Shown: piece by piece, positions 8,600-17,971 of the stretch | How positions within the stretch are numbered: position 1 is the stretch's first letter | Layout of the letters: the number at the start of each line of letters is the position of its first letter | Source: Berkiella sp964594635 | GTDB taxonomy: Bacteria > Pseudomonadota > Gammaproteobacteria > Berkiellales > Berkiellaceae | DNA length: 64,000 bases | Assembly: GCA_964594635.1 (NCBI GenBank) | Contig: CAZQMV010000008.1 | Location: 80,416 to 144,415, forward strand | Reading direction: 5' to 3' | Notes under the pieces: model-generated | What the model saw: only the letters and a program-made list of their open reading frames with translations | What the model was told of the DNA's origin: nothing | Databases searched by the model: none | Made by a program: the position numbers and the translations under genes

Positions 8600-10108
8600 T
8601 TAATTGATCTTAGATGCCGCTGGTTTTACAACGCTGGGTGCAGCAGAGGTTTTTAACCCTTGCTTAATAGGCGTTTCACCCGCAGCCCAGGGCTCTTCAA
8701 CCATTAACTGACACAGCTTATCTTCAATGCGTTTTAACTCATTAAAGTCTTTGGTGGAGTGGTTAATAATGAGCGAGAACAAATATTCATTCCCTTTCAT
8801 GGTTGTAAAGTAACCAGAGAGTGCCGAAGTGCCGGTTGCGCTACCGGTTTTACCGACCACACGTCCCACCATATTTTTATCTTTTAAGCGTGTCGCTAAA
8901 GTGCCTGTTTGGCCTGAAGAACTTAAGCTTGCTTGATACACAGCAAAAGCAGGATCGTGATACATAAAATTCAGTAGCTGTGAAACAACTAAAGGCGATA
9001 TCAAGTTATAACGCGATTGCCCTGAGCCATCACTGAGCTTCATTTTGTTAAATTCAATACGCGACTCTTCGCCTAAAATGTCTTGAATGGCTAAGATACC
9101 GGCTTGGAAAGTGCCTTGACCACCGTAAGCTAAGCCTAACGCTTTGGTTAAGCTTTCTGCATAGATATTATTGGAGTCTGCTAAAACGCGTGGCAATAGC
9201 ATTTTTAACGGTGCCGATTTTTTCACAATGATAGCAGGGACATTTTGAGGGGCCTTGCCAAATTGGATAGTGCCTGAAAATTTAATATCGGCTTGTTTAA
9301 GCGCTGATTCAATTAACGTTTTGGCTAAGGCGCGTGTGTCATCAAGCGCAAGCTCAATCACAATCGGTGTTTTATCCATTGGCCAGCAGCCATTAAGACT
9401 AATATCGTTATTTTTTACTTTCACATTCAGCTGACAAGTATGTTCAGCTTCTGCAGCAGTAACGGCGATCACTTTCGATTCTATTTTAAAATTGGGTAAT
9501 TCTTTATCCACTTGTTCTACCTTAATCGGTGAGTTCAAGTCTTGTGGACGATTCAATTTTAAGCGAACTTTGTTTTCATTAATAATGATCGAGGTGATTG
9601 GCGCTGAGTAATACCAAGGTAGTGAATCCCAAGTCCATCCTTGGGCATAATAAGGTTCAGCAAAAGCACTATCATCAATCACTAAATTGCCTTTGATCTC
9701 ATTAACGCCTTTTGTTTTTAACGTTTTGAAGAGCTCTAGAATATGTTTGACTTGAAAAGTAGGGTCGCCCCGAAAGACAAAATACAGATTATCACTCAAC
9801 GTATTGCTAGTGAGTTTATCAAGCGGTGCTTGTAATGTAGTTTGATATTGAAAATTTTCGCCTAAATATTTTAACGCAGCAGCGGCGGTAAACAGTTTAG
9901 TGGTACTGGCAGGGTGAAAGGTTTCTTCAGCCCTGGCTTCATAAACAATATTGCCAGTTTTTGGATCTTGGATCACCAAACCAACGGCGGCATCTGGCAA
10001 CTGTTGCTTGATAAATTGATCGAGCTGTTTGTCATTGGGAAGCTCTGCATAAGCTGCCGAAACCATAAACATGCTGAACATAACAAAGCGGGTTAACATT
10101 TTTTTCAT
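8600..10108 (-). CDS. dacB: D-alanyl-D-alanine carboxypeptidase/endopeptidase (PBP4 type)
   Basis: This periplasmic class C penicillin-binding protein (peptidase family S13) trims peptidoglycan stem peptides and cleaves cross-links. It has a signal peptide (MKKMLTRFVMFSMFMVSAAYA) and all three active-site motifs: SxxK as STTK at residues 68-71, SxN as SNN near residue 310, and KTG near residue 417. Between the first two lies the long insertion typical of DacB. The 502-aa length fits the family. Its ATG overlaps the stop of the upstream MscS-like gene (ATGA), so the two are translationally coupled. Confidence 0.93.
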   Translation of the reverse strand: MKKMLTRFVMFSMFMVSAAYAELPNDKQLDQFIKQQLPDAAVGLVIQDPKTGNIVYEARAEETFHPASTTKLFTAAAALKYLGENFQYQTTLQAPLDKLTSNTLSDNLYFVFRGDPTFQVKHILELFKTLKTKGVNEIKGNLVIDDSAFAEPYYAQGWTWDSLPWYYSAPITSIIINENKVRLKLNRPQDLNSPIKVEQVDKELPNFKIESKVIAVTAAEAEHTCQLNVKVKNNDISLNGCWPMDKTPIVIELALDDTRALAKTLIESALKQADIKFSGTIQFGKAPQNVPAIIVKKSAPLKMLLPRVLADSNNIYAESLTKALGLAYGGQGTFQAGILAIQDILGEESRIEFNKMKLSDGSGQSRYNLISPLVVSQLLNFMYHDPAFAVYQASLSSSGQTGTLATRLKDKNMVGRVVGKTGSATGTSALSGYFTTMKGNEYLFSLIINHSTKDFNELKRIEDKLCQLMVEEPWAAGETPIKQGLKTSAAPSVVKPAASKIN

Positions 10109-10611
10109 AATTTGCCACTAATGATAATGTTGTTGGTTAAAAAGGAGGCATTGGGTATTAAAATTTCTTTATCTTCACATTGAAGATGTGTGTAGCGTAA
10201 GCTCATCTTACTAACAACGCCTTTGTATTTTCCTACTTGAATGTTATCACCAATTTTAAAGGGTTGGTAAAGCAAAACCATCATCCCTGCCATCAGGTTC
10301 GAGAAAGCATCTTTTGAAGCAAGGCCGACAGCTAACCCGGATATTCCAAGGCTGGCAACCATCGCGCTAACGTTCACGCCTGCAGAGCCCAAGGCGGTAA
10401 TGGTCCCTATAACGAGAATAGCGATTTTACTGCTAATGGTGAATACCAGAAAAACCGGTTGCTTTTGTGGCGTACTTTTTTGTGCCAAACGATCAACCAT
10501 TGAAGCGCAAAATTTTGCCAAAAACCAAAAAAGCCCAAAAATAAAAATACTTATTAAAATGGCAGGAAGAGAGCTACCCACCTTAGTTAACATGGCTTGC
10601 ATCATGTTCAT
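10105..10611 (-). CDS. Short MscS-family mechanosensitive channel
   Basis: This 168-aa protein has one hydrophobic helix (LPAILISIFIFGLFWFLAKF), a second (SSKIAILVIGTITALG), the pore-lining TM3 (SAMVASLGISGLAVGLASKDAFSNLMAGMMVLL) and the following beta domain (FKIGDNIQVGKYKGVVSKMSLRYTHL). It stops soon after IPNASFLTNNIIISGKL. E. coli MscS has about 286 residues, so the C-terminal alpha/beta vestibule is missing, as in the shortest members of the family. The role is ion release under hypo-osmotic stress, by family. It overlaps dacB by 4 nt (ATGA), which ties turgor relief to wall remodelling in one transcript. Confidence 0.82.
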   Translation of the reverse strand: MNMMQAMLTKVGSSLPAILISIFIFGLFWFLAKFCASMVDRLAQKSTPQKQPVFLVFTISSKIAILVIGTITALGSAGVNVSAMVASLGISGLAVGLASKDAFSNLMAGMMVLLYQPFKIGDNIQVGKYKGVVSKMSLRYTHLQCEDKEILIPNASFLTNNIIISGKL

Positions 10612-10675
10612 AGGCGACTACTACTACAGTCAGGGGTTATGTGAAAGCTACTGTGACATTTTACAATTTAGAATG

Positions 10676-11965
10676 TCAACTTTTTGTTAAGGAGATAACC
10701 AGTGGGGTAGGGATCAGCTGCGAGGTTGATTTGACGGTCAGTGATTTACACAAGCCAAAGGTCACTAGCGCTATTAAAGAAACATATAAGCTAGGGCCCA
10801 TTAGCCAGTTGTAACGAATGGTGAGGATTTCAGCAATAAGAGGTGCAGTCCCTGCAAAAAGAGCAGCAGAAATACTCCATGCAAATGATACACCCGTATA
10901 ACGCACACTGGGCGGAAAGAGATCGCAGAGGATCTTAACCATAGGTCCACATGCCACACCATTTAAAACACCATAGATCACCATCGCTAGAGCAATAAGA
11001 CCATAGTTGCCGGTATAGCAAAGCATAAAGGTAATAGGGGAAAACAACGCAACAAGACACAATCCAAGACGATATTGTCGGTAGGCATTGGTTTTATCGG
11101 CTACATACGCCATAACGGGGATCATGATAGCGACAATGACTTCGCCAAAAATGGCAAATAACGTGGCATGATGCATCGGAAGCATGACAATTTTTTTCAA
11201 AAATACCACGATGTAAATGTTGCCGATGTAGACAAACACACCCGTGAATGCCGCAATGGCACCCGCTAGGATAAACGATTTGTGATATTGCATTAGCAAA
11301 CGAAGCAATGGGATCCGTTTGGTTTTTTGATCTTTTTGTAAAAAATAGGGTGATTCACTTAAACCGCGACGACCCATGATCCCAATAAAGCAGCTTAAGC
11401 CGCCTAATAGAAAAGGGACACGCCATGCCCAATGGGGTGCACTGGGGTGACTTGTAATCAAGGCCGCTATGCCACCTAGCACCATTCCGCCAGCAGCCGA
11501 TGCACTTACCCAGCTTCCCGCAAGGCAAGGATATTTTTCGGATTTTTCGACTAAAAAGATCCCCGCGCCATTATATTCGCCACTGATAGCCACACCTTGT
11601 AATAAGCGCATAATCAACAGTAACAAAGGGGCAAAAATGCCAATGGTGGCATACGTGGGCAAGCAGCCAATCGCAAAAGTCGCGAGTCCCATTAACCACA
11701 GCGAAGCCATCAGTGCTGGTCTTCGTCCAAGGTTATCGCCTATGGCACCAAAGATAATGGCGCCTAAGGGGCGCATAATATAACCCACTGCAAAGATGCC
11801 AAAGGTTTTCATTAAAGCTGCTTTAGTGTCGTTAGTGGGGAAAAACAAAGTAGACAAGGTGAGGGCCATGTATCCGTAAAACGTATATTCAGCCCACTCA
11901 AGAAGTGTTCCTAATGAAACAATGCTAACCTGCCAAGGACCTTTGCTTTGCTGGTTTCCTATCAT
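10676..11965 (-). CDS. MFS transporter, metabolite:H+ symporter (MHS) type
   Basis: This is a 429-aa, 12-TM inner-membrane carrier. The N-terminal segment SLGTLLEWAEYTFYGYMA and the loop GDNLGRRPALMASL (motif A between TM2 and TM3) match the MHS group (ProP, KgtP, ShiA-like), as does LLQGVAISGEYNGAGIFLVE. The substrate cannot be read; dicarboxylates, betaines and amino acids are usual. Its start overlaps the stop of the other MFS gene by 4 nt, so the two carriers are co-transcribed and co-translated. Confidence 0.85.
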   Translation of the reverse strand: MIGNQQSKGPWQVSIVSLGTLLEWAEYTFYGYMALTLSTLFFPTNDTKAALMKTFGIFAVGYIMRPLGAIIFGAIGDNLGRRPALMASLWLMGLATFAIGCLPTYATIGIFAPLLLLIMRLLQGVAISGEYNGAGIFLVEKSEKYPCLAGSWVSASAAGGMVLGGIAALITSHPSAPHWAWRVPFLLGGLSCFIGIMGRRGLSESPYFLQKDQKTKRIPLLRLLMQYHKSFILAGAIAAFTGVFVYIGNIYIVVFLKKIVMLPMHHATLFAIFGEVIVAIMIPVMAYVADKTNAYRQYRLGLCLVALFSPITFMLCYTGNYGLIALAMVIYGVLNGVACGPMVKILCDLFPPSVRYTGVSFAWSISAALFAGTAPLIAEILTIRYNWLMGPSLYVSLIALVTFGLCKSLTVKSTSQLIPTPLVISLTKS

Positions 11966-13245
11966 GCTTTCTTTTTAACCAACGTTTCTTTGGTAAAGAA
12001 GGCACACACAATAGCAAGACCTAAGCAAAGTGGCAGTACCAACGTTGAACGTTGATAATCTGTCACCGTATGTAACATAGTACCATTAGCCGTTAAATGC
12101 ATGGAAGCGTGCCAATCTAAGAGCCAGCCTAAAACTGGCATTAATAAAGAACCCAATAGAACAGAAAGCATGTTGGCAATGGCCATTGAGAACCCGCCCA
12201 GTTCCTTGGAGTGCAATTCACCCGCAACGGTATAGCTTGCAATAAGACCCGTATTGCTCACGCCATAGAGGAATAGGATCAGCATGATGAGTCCCATGGG
12301 GATCCCTGGGACATAAAACACGAGGGGTAATAAAACAGTGCCAAGGATGGCCGATAAAATCATAACTGGTTTACGGCCCCAATGATCGGCCAGCCAACCT
12401 GCACAAGGTCCACCAATCGCCCAGCCGATAAATAAGAAAGAGATTGCATGTGAGGCAGTATAGGGATTTAAGTGATGAATGTTTTGTAAAAATTCTTTGC
12501 CCCATAGTTCGCCTAAGACGTCAGTCGGTGCATAAATAAAGCCTGCATAAAGCGCGTTGATCCATGTGTAACGACTAAATATCACAGCTTTGAGCTGCAG
12601 AAAAGTCGCTCTATGAGGAAGTGAATCGCTACTGTTATTACCTTGGTAATTTTGGGGGCGATTACGGATCACACAATAAATTAAAATAGCCAACGCAAAA
12701 AAGACAATGCCGTACAGTTGAAACATTTTTTGCCAACCGATCACATCATTTAAGTAAGGTGCAAGGTGCGCACCGGTTGCGCCACCCACCATGCCTAGGG
12801 CTTGTGTGATCCCAACCAGTAACGCTAATTGCTTGGGTTCAAACCAAACGGTAATCAGTTTGAGTGCGCCAATAAAAGCGGTTGCCGAGCAAAAGCCAAG
12901 TAATACGCGAGAGACCATTGCTGTTCCAATCACTTCTGCACTTGCAAAAATGAGTGAGCTGGCACTACAAATAAAGACGGCAATTGTGAGTAATAAACGC
13001 GAACCAAATCGATCGACAAGATATCCGACCGGCATTTGCATTAAAACGTAGGGTAAATAAAAGGCTGAGCCTAATACACCAAATTCGTATTTAGACGTTT
13101 GCACAAAGGCTGCTTGCAAAACTTCGCTGATATGCCCAGGTGTTACCCGCACGACATAGTGCGCAAAAAAGAAGAAGGCCGCTAATCCCCAGATGAGCCA
13201 AGGACGCAAAGAAGAGAGGGGTGGTTTGTTATTTTCGTTTTGCAC
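11962..13245 (-). CDS. MFS transporter
   Basis: This 12-TM carrier is related in sequence style to the one at 45611 (WLIWGLAAFFFFAHYVVRVTPGHI versus WIICGLAAAFYCYEYLLRITPGLM), so the two are probable paralogues. The open frame reaches a TTG at 13296. I prefer the GTG at 13245 (VQNENNKPPL...), which is preceded by GAGAA and avoids an implausible hydrophobic N-terminus. Motif A appears as GYLVDRFGSRLLL and in the second half as GWLADHWGRKPVM. It is followed by the MHS carrier with an ATGA overlap. The substrate is unknown. Confidence 0.82.
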   Translation of the reverse strand: MQNENNKPPLSSLRPWLIWGLAAFFFFAHYVVRVTPGHISEVLQAAFVQTSKYEFGVLGSAFYLPYVLMQMPVGYLVDRFGSRLLLTIAVFICSASSLIFASAEVIGTAMVSRVLLGFCSATAFIGALKLITVWFEPKQLALLVGITQALGMVGGATGAHLAPYLNDVIGWQKMFQLYGIVFFALAILIYCVIRNRPQNYQGNNSSDSLPHRATFLQLKAVIFSRYTWINALYAGFIYAPTDVLGELWGKEFLQNIHHLNPYTASHAISFLFIGWAIGGPCAGWLADHWGRKPVMILSAILGTVLLPLVFYVPGIPMGLIMLILFLYGVSNTGLIASYTVAGELHSKELGGFSMAIANMLSVLLGSLLMPVLGWLLDWHASMHLTANGTMLHTVTDYQRSTLVLPLCLGLAIVCAFFTKETLVKKKA

Positions 13246-13433
13246 GCGCACTTTCTCTTTCAAAAAAACAGCAATTATAAGTGAATCACAGAACAAAAAA
13301 CATCATAATGGCTGATTCAGCCAATTTAATGATAAAAAATCCTCGCAAAATAAAGCTATATAACTTACGTTTACATTCCCTAGTCCCCATGGTAGATTTC
13401 CTGCGCCAATTCTAAAGGCCCCGGGAGGCAAGT

Positions 13434-14873
13434 GTGGAGCGGCTACTTGTCGTTGTGATTCTCTTGTTCACCATAATGCCACTTTGCGCAAAGACGCTTG
13501 ATTTACAGCAATCAATCAATATCGCCCTTGAAAACAATCTTGAATTGAAATTTGCAAAATTTGATGAAGATGTTCGTTTGCACGAATTAAAAATATTAAG
13601 ACATAAATTTCATCCGCAACTCTTTTTTAATGCCAGTTTGACTGTCCATCACGAAACGTATTTCCAAGAAAGTTTTGATGAAAAGAAAATTCATACCTAC
13701 CCCTCCTTAAAAATGCAAACGCCTTATGGCACACAGATTGAATTGTTTAGTGAGCAAAACGCTGGATATGAAAAATATCAGCGTAGCACGGGTTCGGCTT
13801 TGCGTTTTTCAATTGAACAACCCTTATTGCAGGGAAGAAAGAAGATTGTCAATACTTGGGAAATCTATAATGCCACGATATTAAATGATATCCAGGAACT
13901 GCTCTACCAGCAGGCTAAAGACCAAGTTATCTATCAAGTGATCATCAATTTTTATGCGCTGCAACTTAGCATGGAAAATGTCAAATTACATGAATATTGG
14001 TTAGAAAATGCCGAAAAATTTTATGATAGCATGCAGTCTAAAGTTGCAGCAGGTCGTGTTGCTTCTCATGATCTGGATGCTTCTTTATTGCAAGTTAAGC
14101 GTGCCATGAGCCAATTGATGCAGGCTCAATTTGACTATGTTCAAGCGAAAAGAAGATTTTTGGAAGAGCTAAATCTTGTTGATGAAACGATTACTTTCGT
14201 ACCTTCATCGATTAAGAAGATCCCTGCTTTAGTGAATCAGCAAAAGGTCATCGAAGAAGTGGTAGCGAACGATATAGAAAGCAAAGTATTGGATTTAAAC
14301 AAAGAACGTATTAAGCAACAATTAATTATAGCTAAAGATCAAAGCCGTCCTGAGTTAAAACTACGTGGTGATTGGACACTAGGTCGTTACCATGTTTACG
14401 GAGAAAAAGCAGATTTTGCCAGTGATGAGAATGTCTTTGGTTATCCTTTCATTCATGATAACGGTAACTATACAGCCCAAATTTTGGTGAATATTCCTTT
14501 AAGCAATAAAGAACAAAAGTATCATCAAATTTTAGCTGCTCGAAGTGAAATCCAGAAAATAGAATGTGAGTGGCATTATCATCAGTTACGGATCAAAAAT
14601 TTTGCAACGGATCTCTATGAACAAACTGAAGTTAAAAAAAGACAATTGCAACTGGCAGAAGAGTCGTTAAAGCTTGCAAAAAACAACTATGAAGATTCAC
14701 TTGCTAAGTTAGAAGCAGGCAGAAGTTCTTTATTTGAATTAATCAGCTATCAAGAAAGACTCTTAAGTGCACAAATGGCAAAAACTGCTAATCAAATTGC
14801 TTATTTTAATAGTATCGCTAATTTAGATCTCAATAAAGGAACGCTTTCTCATCAATGGGTAGGAACAGCATGA
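13434..14873 (+). CDS. TolC-family outer membrane efflux channel
   Basis: This 479-aa protein is the outer-membrane/periplasmic tunnel of a tripartite pump. A GTG start is preceded by GGGAGG 5 nt away, followed by a signal peptide (VVVILLFTIMPLCA). It has two OEP repeats with long coiled helices; the second ends with KLEAGRSSLFELISYQERLLSAQ, the classic TolC helix signature. It is the first gene of a four-gene operon with adaptor, ATPase and permease. The stop overlaps the next ATG (ATGA). Substrate unknown. Confidence 0.88.
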   Translation: MERLLVVVILLFTIMPLCAKTLDLQQSINIALENNLELKFAKFDEDVRLHELKILRHKFHPQLFFNASLTVHHETYFQESFDEKKIHTYPSLKMQTPYGTQIELFSEQNAGYEKYQRSTGSALRFSIEQPLLQGRKKIVNTWEIYNATILNDIQELLYQQAKDQVIYQVIINFYALQLSMENVKLHEYWLENAEKFYDSMQSKVAAGRVASHDLDASLLQVKRAMSQLMQAQFDYVQAKRRFLEELNLVDETITFVPSSIKKIPALVNQQKVIEEVVANDIESKVLDLNKERIKQQLIIAKDQSRPELKLRGDWTLGRYHVYGEKADFASDENVFGYPFIHDNGNYTAQILVNIPLSNKEQKYHQILAARSEIQKIECEWHYHQLRIKNFATDLYEQTEVKKRQLQLAEESLKLAKNNYEDSLAKLEAGRSSLFELISYQERLLSAQMAKTANQIAYFNSIANLDLNKGTLSHQWVGTA

Positions 14874-16060
14874 AGAAATGGATGATGGCTTTTTTATTCG
14901 CGCTTGTGGTATTGAATGCTTACTCGATGCCACCGACTCAGTTGGTGGAAAATAAAAAGCAACAGGGAACAATTCAATATGATGGTCATTTGATTTCGAC
15001 CCATCTGGTTGAAGTGCAAAGTCCGGCCAATGCAACGCTTGTTAAGAGTCATGTTAATTTAGGTGATAAAGTCAAACAAAATCAGCTATTATTTGAATTT
15101 GTTTCACCTGAATTAGAGGTACAGCTGGCAGATGCCAATATGGCTGTATTAGAGTCGCAAGACGCTTTGCACAAACTCAAAACATGGTCGAAAAGTTATG
15201 AAGCCATGCAGGCAATGGCTAATCTTGAAAAAGCCAAACACGAGAACTTACGAATTAAATCACGTTTATCACAAACCAAAGAATTATATCGTAAAGGCAT
15301 TATTGCTAAAGAAGAATGTCTCAATGACGAACGCATATATAAAGATAGTGAGCAATATGTTGAGAATGCAAAAAGACAATTAGTAGAAATAAAAGCAAAA
15401 GCTAACCCAACAGCCTTAACTTTAGCAACATTACAACTAGAACAGGCCATGAGTAAAAAAGCGCTCCTTCAACAAAAAGTTGAGCAGTTAAAGGTTCGTT
15501 CCCCCATTGAGGGAACATTACTCGCGCCTAAAGCAAACGATAATAAGCAGGTCATGCCATTTTATCTGCAAAAGGTTTTTCATGGGCAAGAAGTCATTGC
15601 ATGGGTGGCAGATCTGACTAAATTATGTATCACTGTCAAGGTCGATGAATTTGATATTGTGAGATTACACAAAGACCAATCCGCAATGATAACCTTTGTG
15701 GCATTTGCCGAGCATAAGTTGCCAGGTAAAATTGTGGGAATTGCCGAAAGCAATTTTTCTGCAAAAGATAATGATGCAATGACTTATGAAGTTAAAGTGG
15801 CTTTAAATGCGATCCCATCACTATTACAAGATAAATTATTAATGGGAATGTCGGCTAAGGTCGCGTTAGAGCAAACCATGCCAGAAGGGCTCTGGATCTC
15901 AAAAATGGCTGTGCAATATGAAAATGATGAACCTTATGTTGAAAAAATGAATGGTTCAAATACCCTTAAACAAAAAGTGGTGTTAGGAGATAATGCAAAA
16001 AATGACGTTTTGGTTTTAAGTGGATTAACGGCTGGAGATAAAGTAGTTGTCCATGGTTAG
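14870..16060 (+). CDS. Periplasmic adaptor (MacA/HlyD-type)
   Basis: This 396-aa membrane-fusion protein is predicted to link the MacB-like permease to the TolC channel. The ATG at 14870 overlaps the TolC stop and gives the signal or anchor MKKWMMAFLFALVVLNAYS; the in-frame ATG at 14855 would lie inside the previous gene. The first lipoyl half is at residues 25-80 (VQSPANATLVKSHVNLGDKVKQNQLLFE), a coiled-coil hairpin at about 85-200, the second lipoyl half at VRSPIEGTLLAPK, then beta-barrel and membrane-proximal domains. The last bases overlap the ATPase start. Confidence 0.87.
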   Translation: MKKWMMAFLFALVVLNAYSMPPTQLVENKKQQGTIQYDGHLISTHLVEVQSPANATLVKSHVNLGDKVKQNQLLFEFVSPELEVQLADANMAVLESQDALHKLKTWSKSYEAMQAMANLEKAKHENLRIKSRLSQTKELYRKGIIAKEECLNDERIYKDSEQYVENAKRQLVEIKAKANPTALTLATLQLEQAMSKKALLQQKVEQLKVRSPIEGTLLAPKANDNKQVMPFYLQKVFHGQEVIAWVADLTKLCITVKVDEFDIVRLHKDQSAMITFVAFAEHKLPGKIVGIAESNFSAKDNDAMTYEVKVALNAIPSLLQDKLLMGMSAKVALEQTMPEGLWISKMAVQYENDEPYVEKMNGSNTLKQKVVLGDNAKNDVLVLSGLTAGDKVVVHG

Positions 16061-16712
16061 ATTAGAAGGGATCACTAAGCGTTTCCCCAATGCGCGTGCC
16101 TCCCTTTACCATCAATTTAATTTAGCGCTAGGTGCTAATCAAACGCTAGCGATGATGGGACCATCAGGTTCAGGTAAGAGTACGTTACTGAATATATTAG
16201 GTTTGCTTGATCCGCCTTGTCATGGTCACTATTTTTTTAATGACGTTGAACTGTTAACGCTTAATAAGAAAGAAAAAGCGACTTTTCGTAATATTCATTT
16301 AGGCTTTGTCTTTCAGTCGCACTTATTGATCCCTCATTTAACAGTCTTGCAAAATCTCATGTTACCTCTTATTTACCGAGGGTTAAGTGATGAAAAGGCC
16401 AAATGTTGTGCAAGAACGCAGTTAAAGCGACTTGATCTTGAAAATTTACAACAGCGCTTGCCTCATCAGCTCTCAGGTGGTCAGCAACAACGTATTGCCA
16501 TTTTACGCGCGTTGATTGGTGAGCCTAAATTGTTACTCGCCGATGAGCCCACTTCTGCTTTAGACGAAGCAACCAAACAGGATATTTTAGCATTACTCTT
16601 TACGTTGCAAAAAGAGCAGCAGTTTTCCATGATTATTGCGACGCACGATGCCAGTATTGCACGTCTTTGCGATAAACATTTAGATCTCGGTCAAATACAA
16701 CATGAAACTTAA
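16053..16712 (+). CDS. ABC transporter ATP-binding protein (MacB/LolD type)
   Basis: This 219-aa nucleotide-binding subunit has Walker A GPSGSGKST (Lys42), signature LSGGQQQRI, Walker B LLLADEPTSALDE and the H-loop IIATHDAS. The LolD/MacB subfamily is shown by FVFQSHLLIPHLTVLQNLMLP. I give the ATG at 16053; an in-frame TTG at 16047 has better spacing to GGAG at 16034-16037 and may be the real start. It overlaps the adaptor upstream and the permease downstream by 8 and 11 nt, so the complex is translated from one message. Confidence 0.9.
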   Translation: MVRLEGITKRFPNARASLYHQFNLALGANQTLAMMGPSGSGKSTLLNILGLLDPPCHGHYFFNDVELLTLNKKEKATFRNIHLGFVFQSHLLIPHLTVLQNLMLPLIYRGLSDEKAKCCARTQLKRLDLENLQQRLPHQLSGGQQQRIAILRALIGEPKLLLADEPTSALDEATKQDILALLFTLQKEQQFSMIIATHDASIARLCDKHLDLGQIQHET

Positions 16713-17841
16713 GTACTGGTTAAAAGATGGCTGGGCGTTATTTTGCTTTTATCGCGTGCGGTTACTATTTGGTTTACTTGGCATCACAATTGGTATTGGT
16801 GCTGCTTCGGCGCTGTGTGCGATTAATTTTGTGGTGGCAAAAAATAGCGAAACTGTGTTAGAGAAATATGGTCAATCGCGTTTTGTGGCAACAGTAATGC
16901 CCAACTCACTTTTAGAAAAAAAACAAGCAAAACAAAACTTAAGCGCTACCCCGCTCACTTTATTTTGTCATAAGCACAATCATGATCTGGCATTGATCCC
17001 TTATCATGTGGTGAATTTAAAAAATAAAAAGGTTGTCGTTGGCACCTTAAGTGGTATTGATCAGCATTTACAATGGCCTATCAATACAGGTAGACCATTA
17101 CATCGATTAGATGAGCAAGCGAAAGTGGCGATGGTAGGATCGGCTGTGGGAGCCTTTGTTGGCACAAAGCTCAGCCTATTTGGGACTTATGTCGAAGTGG
17201 TTGGGGTACTTCAAGAAATAGAACCCAACCCGTTGTTAGAATTTGATGTCAATCATTCCATTTTTGTTGGTATAGAAACCTTAGCGAGGATCAAACCCTT
17301 TGCATGGGTTGATTCATTTATCGTACAAAATAACAAAGCTTCACTTCAAGAAACGAAGAATCAGTTCAATGCCACGCTAAAAAACTGGTTTCTACTTTCG
17401 CAAGTGTTTATACGTGACGCTACGCTTTTTCAACTGGCAATGCTAAAGCAAGTGAGCATGACCGTGCAAATGCTCAAGATCATTGCTTTAACCACGTTAC
17501 TGCTGGGAACGCTGTCGATCGTGAATTTGTTGGTTATCCTGATTGATGAGCGGAAAAAGGAAATGGGATTACGGCTTGCTATGGGGGCTACCGCTTTAAC
17601 CATTGGGTGGCAGTTTTTTCGAGAAATCATGATGTTATGTTGCCTAGGAGCGGTTTTTGGGATTGTTTTTGGCCATATAGCCGCCTATATTATAGTAATG
17701 AAGCTGGGATTAATTTATTATTTTGGCTGGTTTTCATGGGTAGTTGGTTTTGTTGTTGCCATAGCCATGGGAATCGTAGCGGGGATCCTGCCCCTGATTT
17801 TTGCTGCTAAGAGTCATCCGGTTAAGCTATTAAACAGTTAA
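16702..17841 (+). CDS. ABC transporter permease (MacB/FtsX-type)
   Basis: This 379-aa permease has one TM helix near the N-terminus (LLFGLLGITIGIGAASALCAINFVV), a periplasmic MacB-like domain (residues about 50-240) and three C-terminal TM helices beginning at LKIIALTTLLLGTLSIVNLLVIL. The following loop, DERKKEMGLRLAMGAT, is the coupling-loop signature of the MacB/FtsX family. Together with the three genes before it, this completes a mechanotransmission-type tripartite pump, as opposed to RND. Candidate substrates by family are macrolides, peptides and lipoproteins; the sequence does not decide. Confidence 0.9.
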   Translation: MKLKYWLKDGWALFCFYRVRLLFGLLGITIGIGAASALCAINFVVAKNSETVLEKYGQSRFVATVMPNSLLEKKQAKQNLSATPLTLFCHKHNHDLALIPYHVVNLKNKKVVVGTLSGIDQHLQWPINTGRPLHRLDEQAKVAMVGSAVGAFVGTKLSLFGTYVEVVGVLQEIEPNPLLEFDVNHSIFVGIETLARIKPFAWVDSFIVQNNKASLQETKNQFNATLKNWFLLSQVFIRDATLFQLAMLKQVSMTVQMLKIIALTTLLLGTLSIVNLLVILIDERKKEMGLRLAMGATALTIGWQFFREIMMLCCLGAVFGIVFGHIAAYIIVMKLGLIYYFGWFSWVVGFVVAIAMGIVAGILPLIFAAKSHPVKLLNS

Positions 17842-17860
17842 TAGTTAACACGCATAGCAG

Positions 17861-17957
17861 TCGATTTTTAGGTTAGGCGCAGAGTCTCGAGCAACAGGAG
17901 TGCACTCTTGTGCATGACTGTTGGGAGATGGCGAATGCAACAACACATAAAATTTGA
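17861..17957 (+). repeat. Dispersed intergenic hairpin repeat, copy 1
   Basis: This is one of four related elements of about 95-100 bp. Here the central stem is AACAG-gag-TGCAC / GTGCA-tga-CTGTT with loop tctt. The outer arms (ATTTTTAGGT left, ACATAAAATT right) are weaker than in copy 2. It lies between the pump operon and the amidotransferase gene and may form part of the latter's 5' leader. Confidence 0.75.
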
Positions 17958-17971
17958 ATGCGAAGAGTGAA

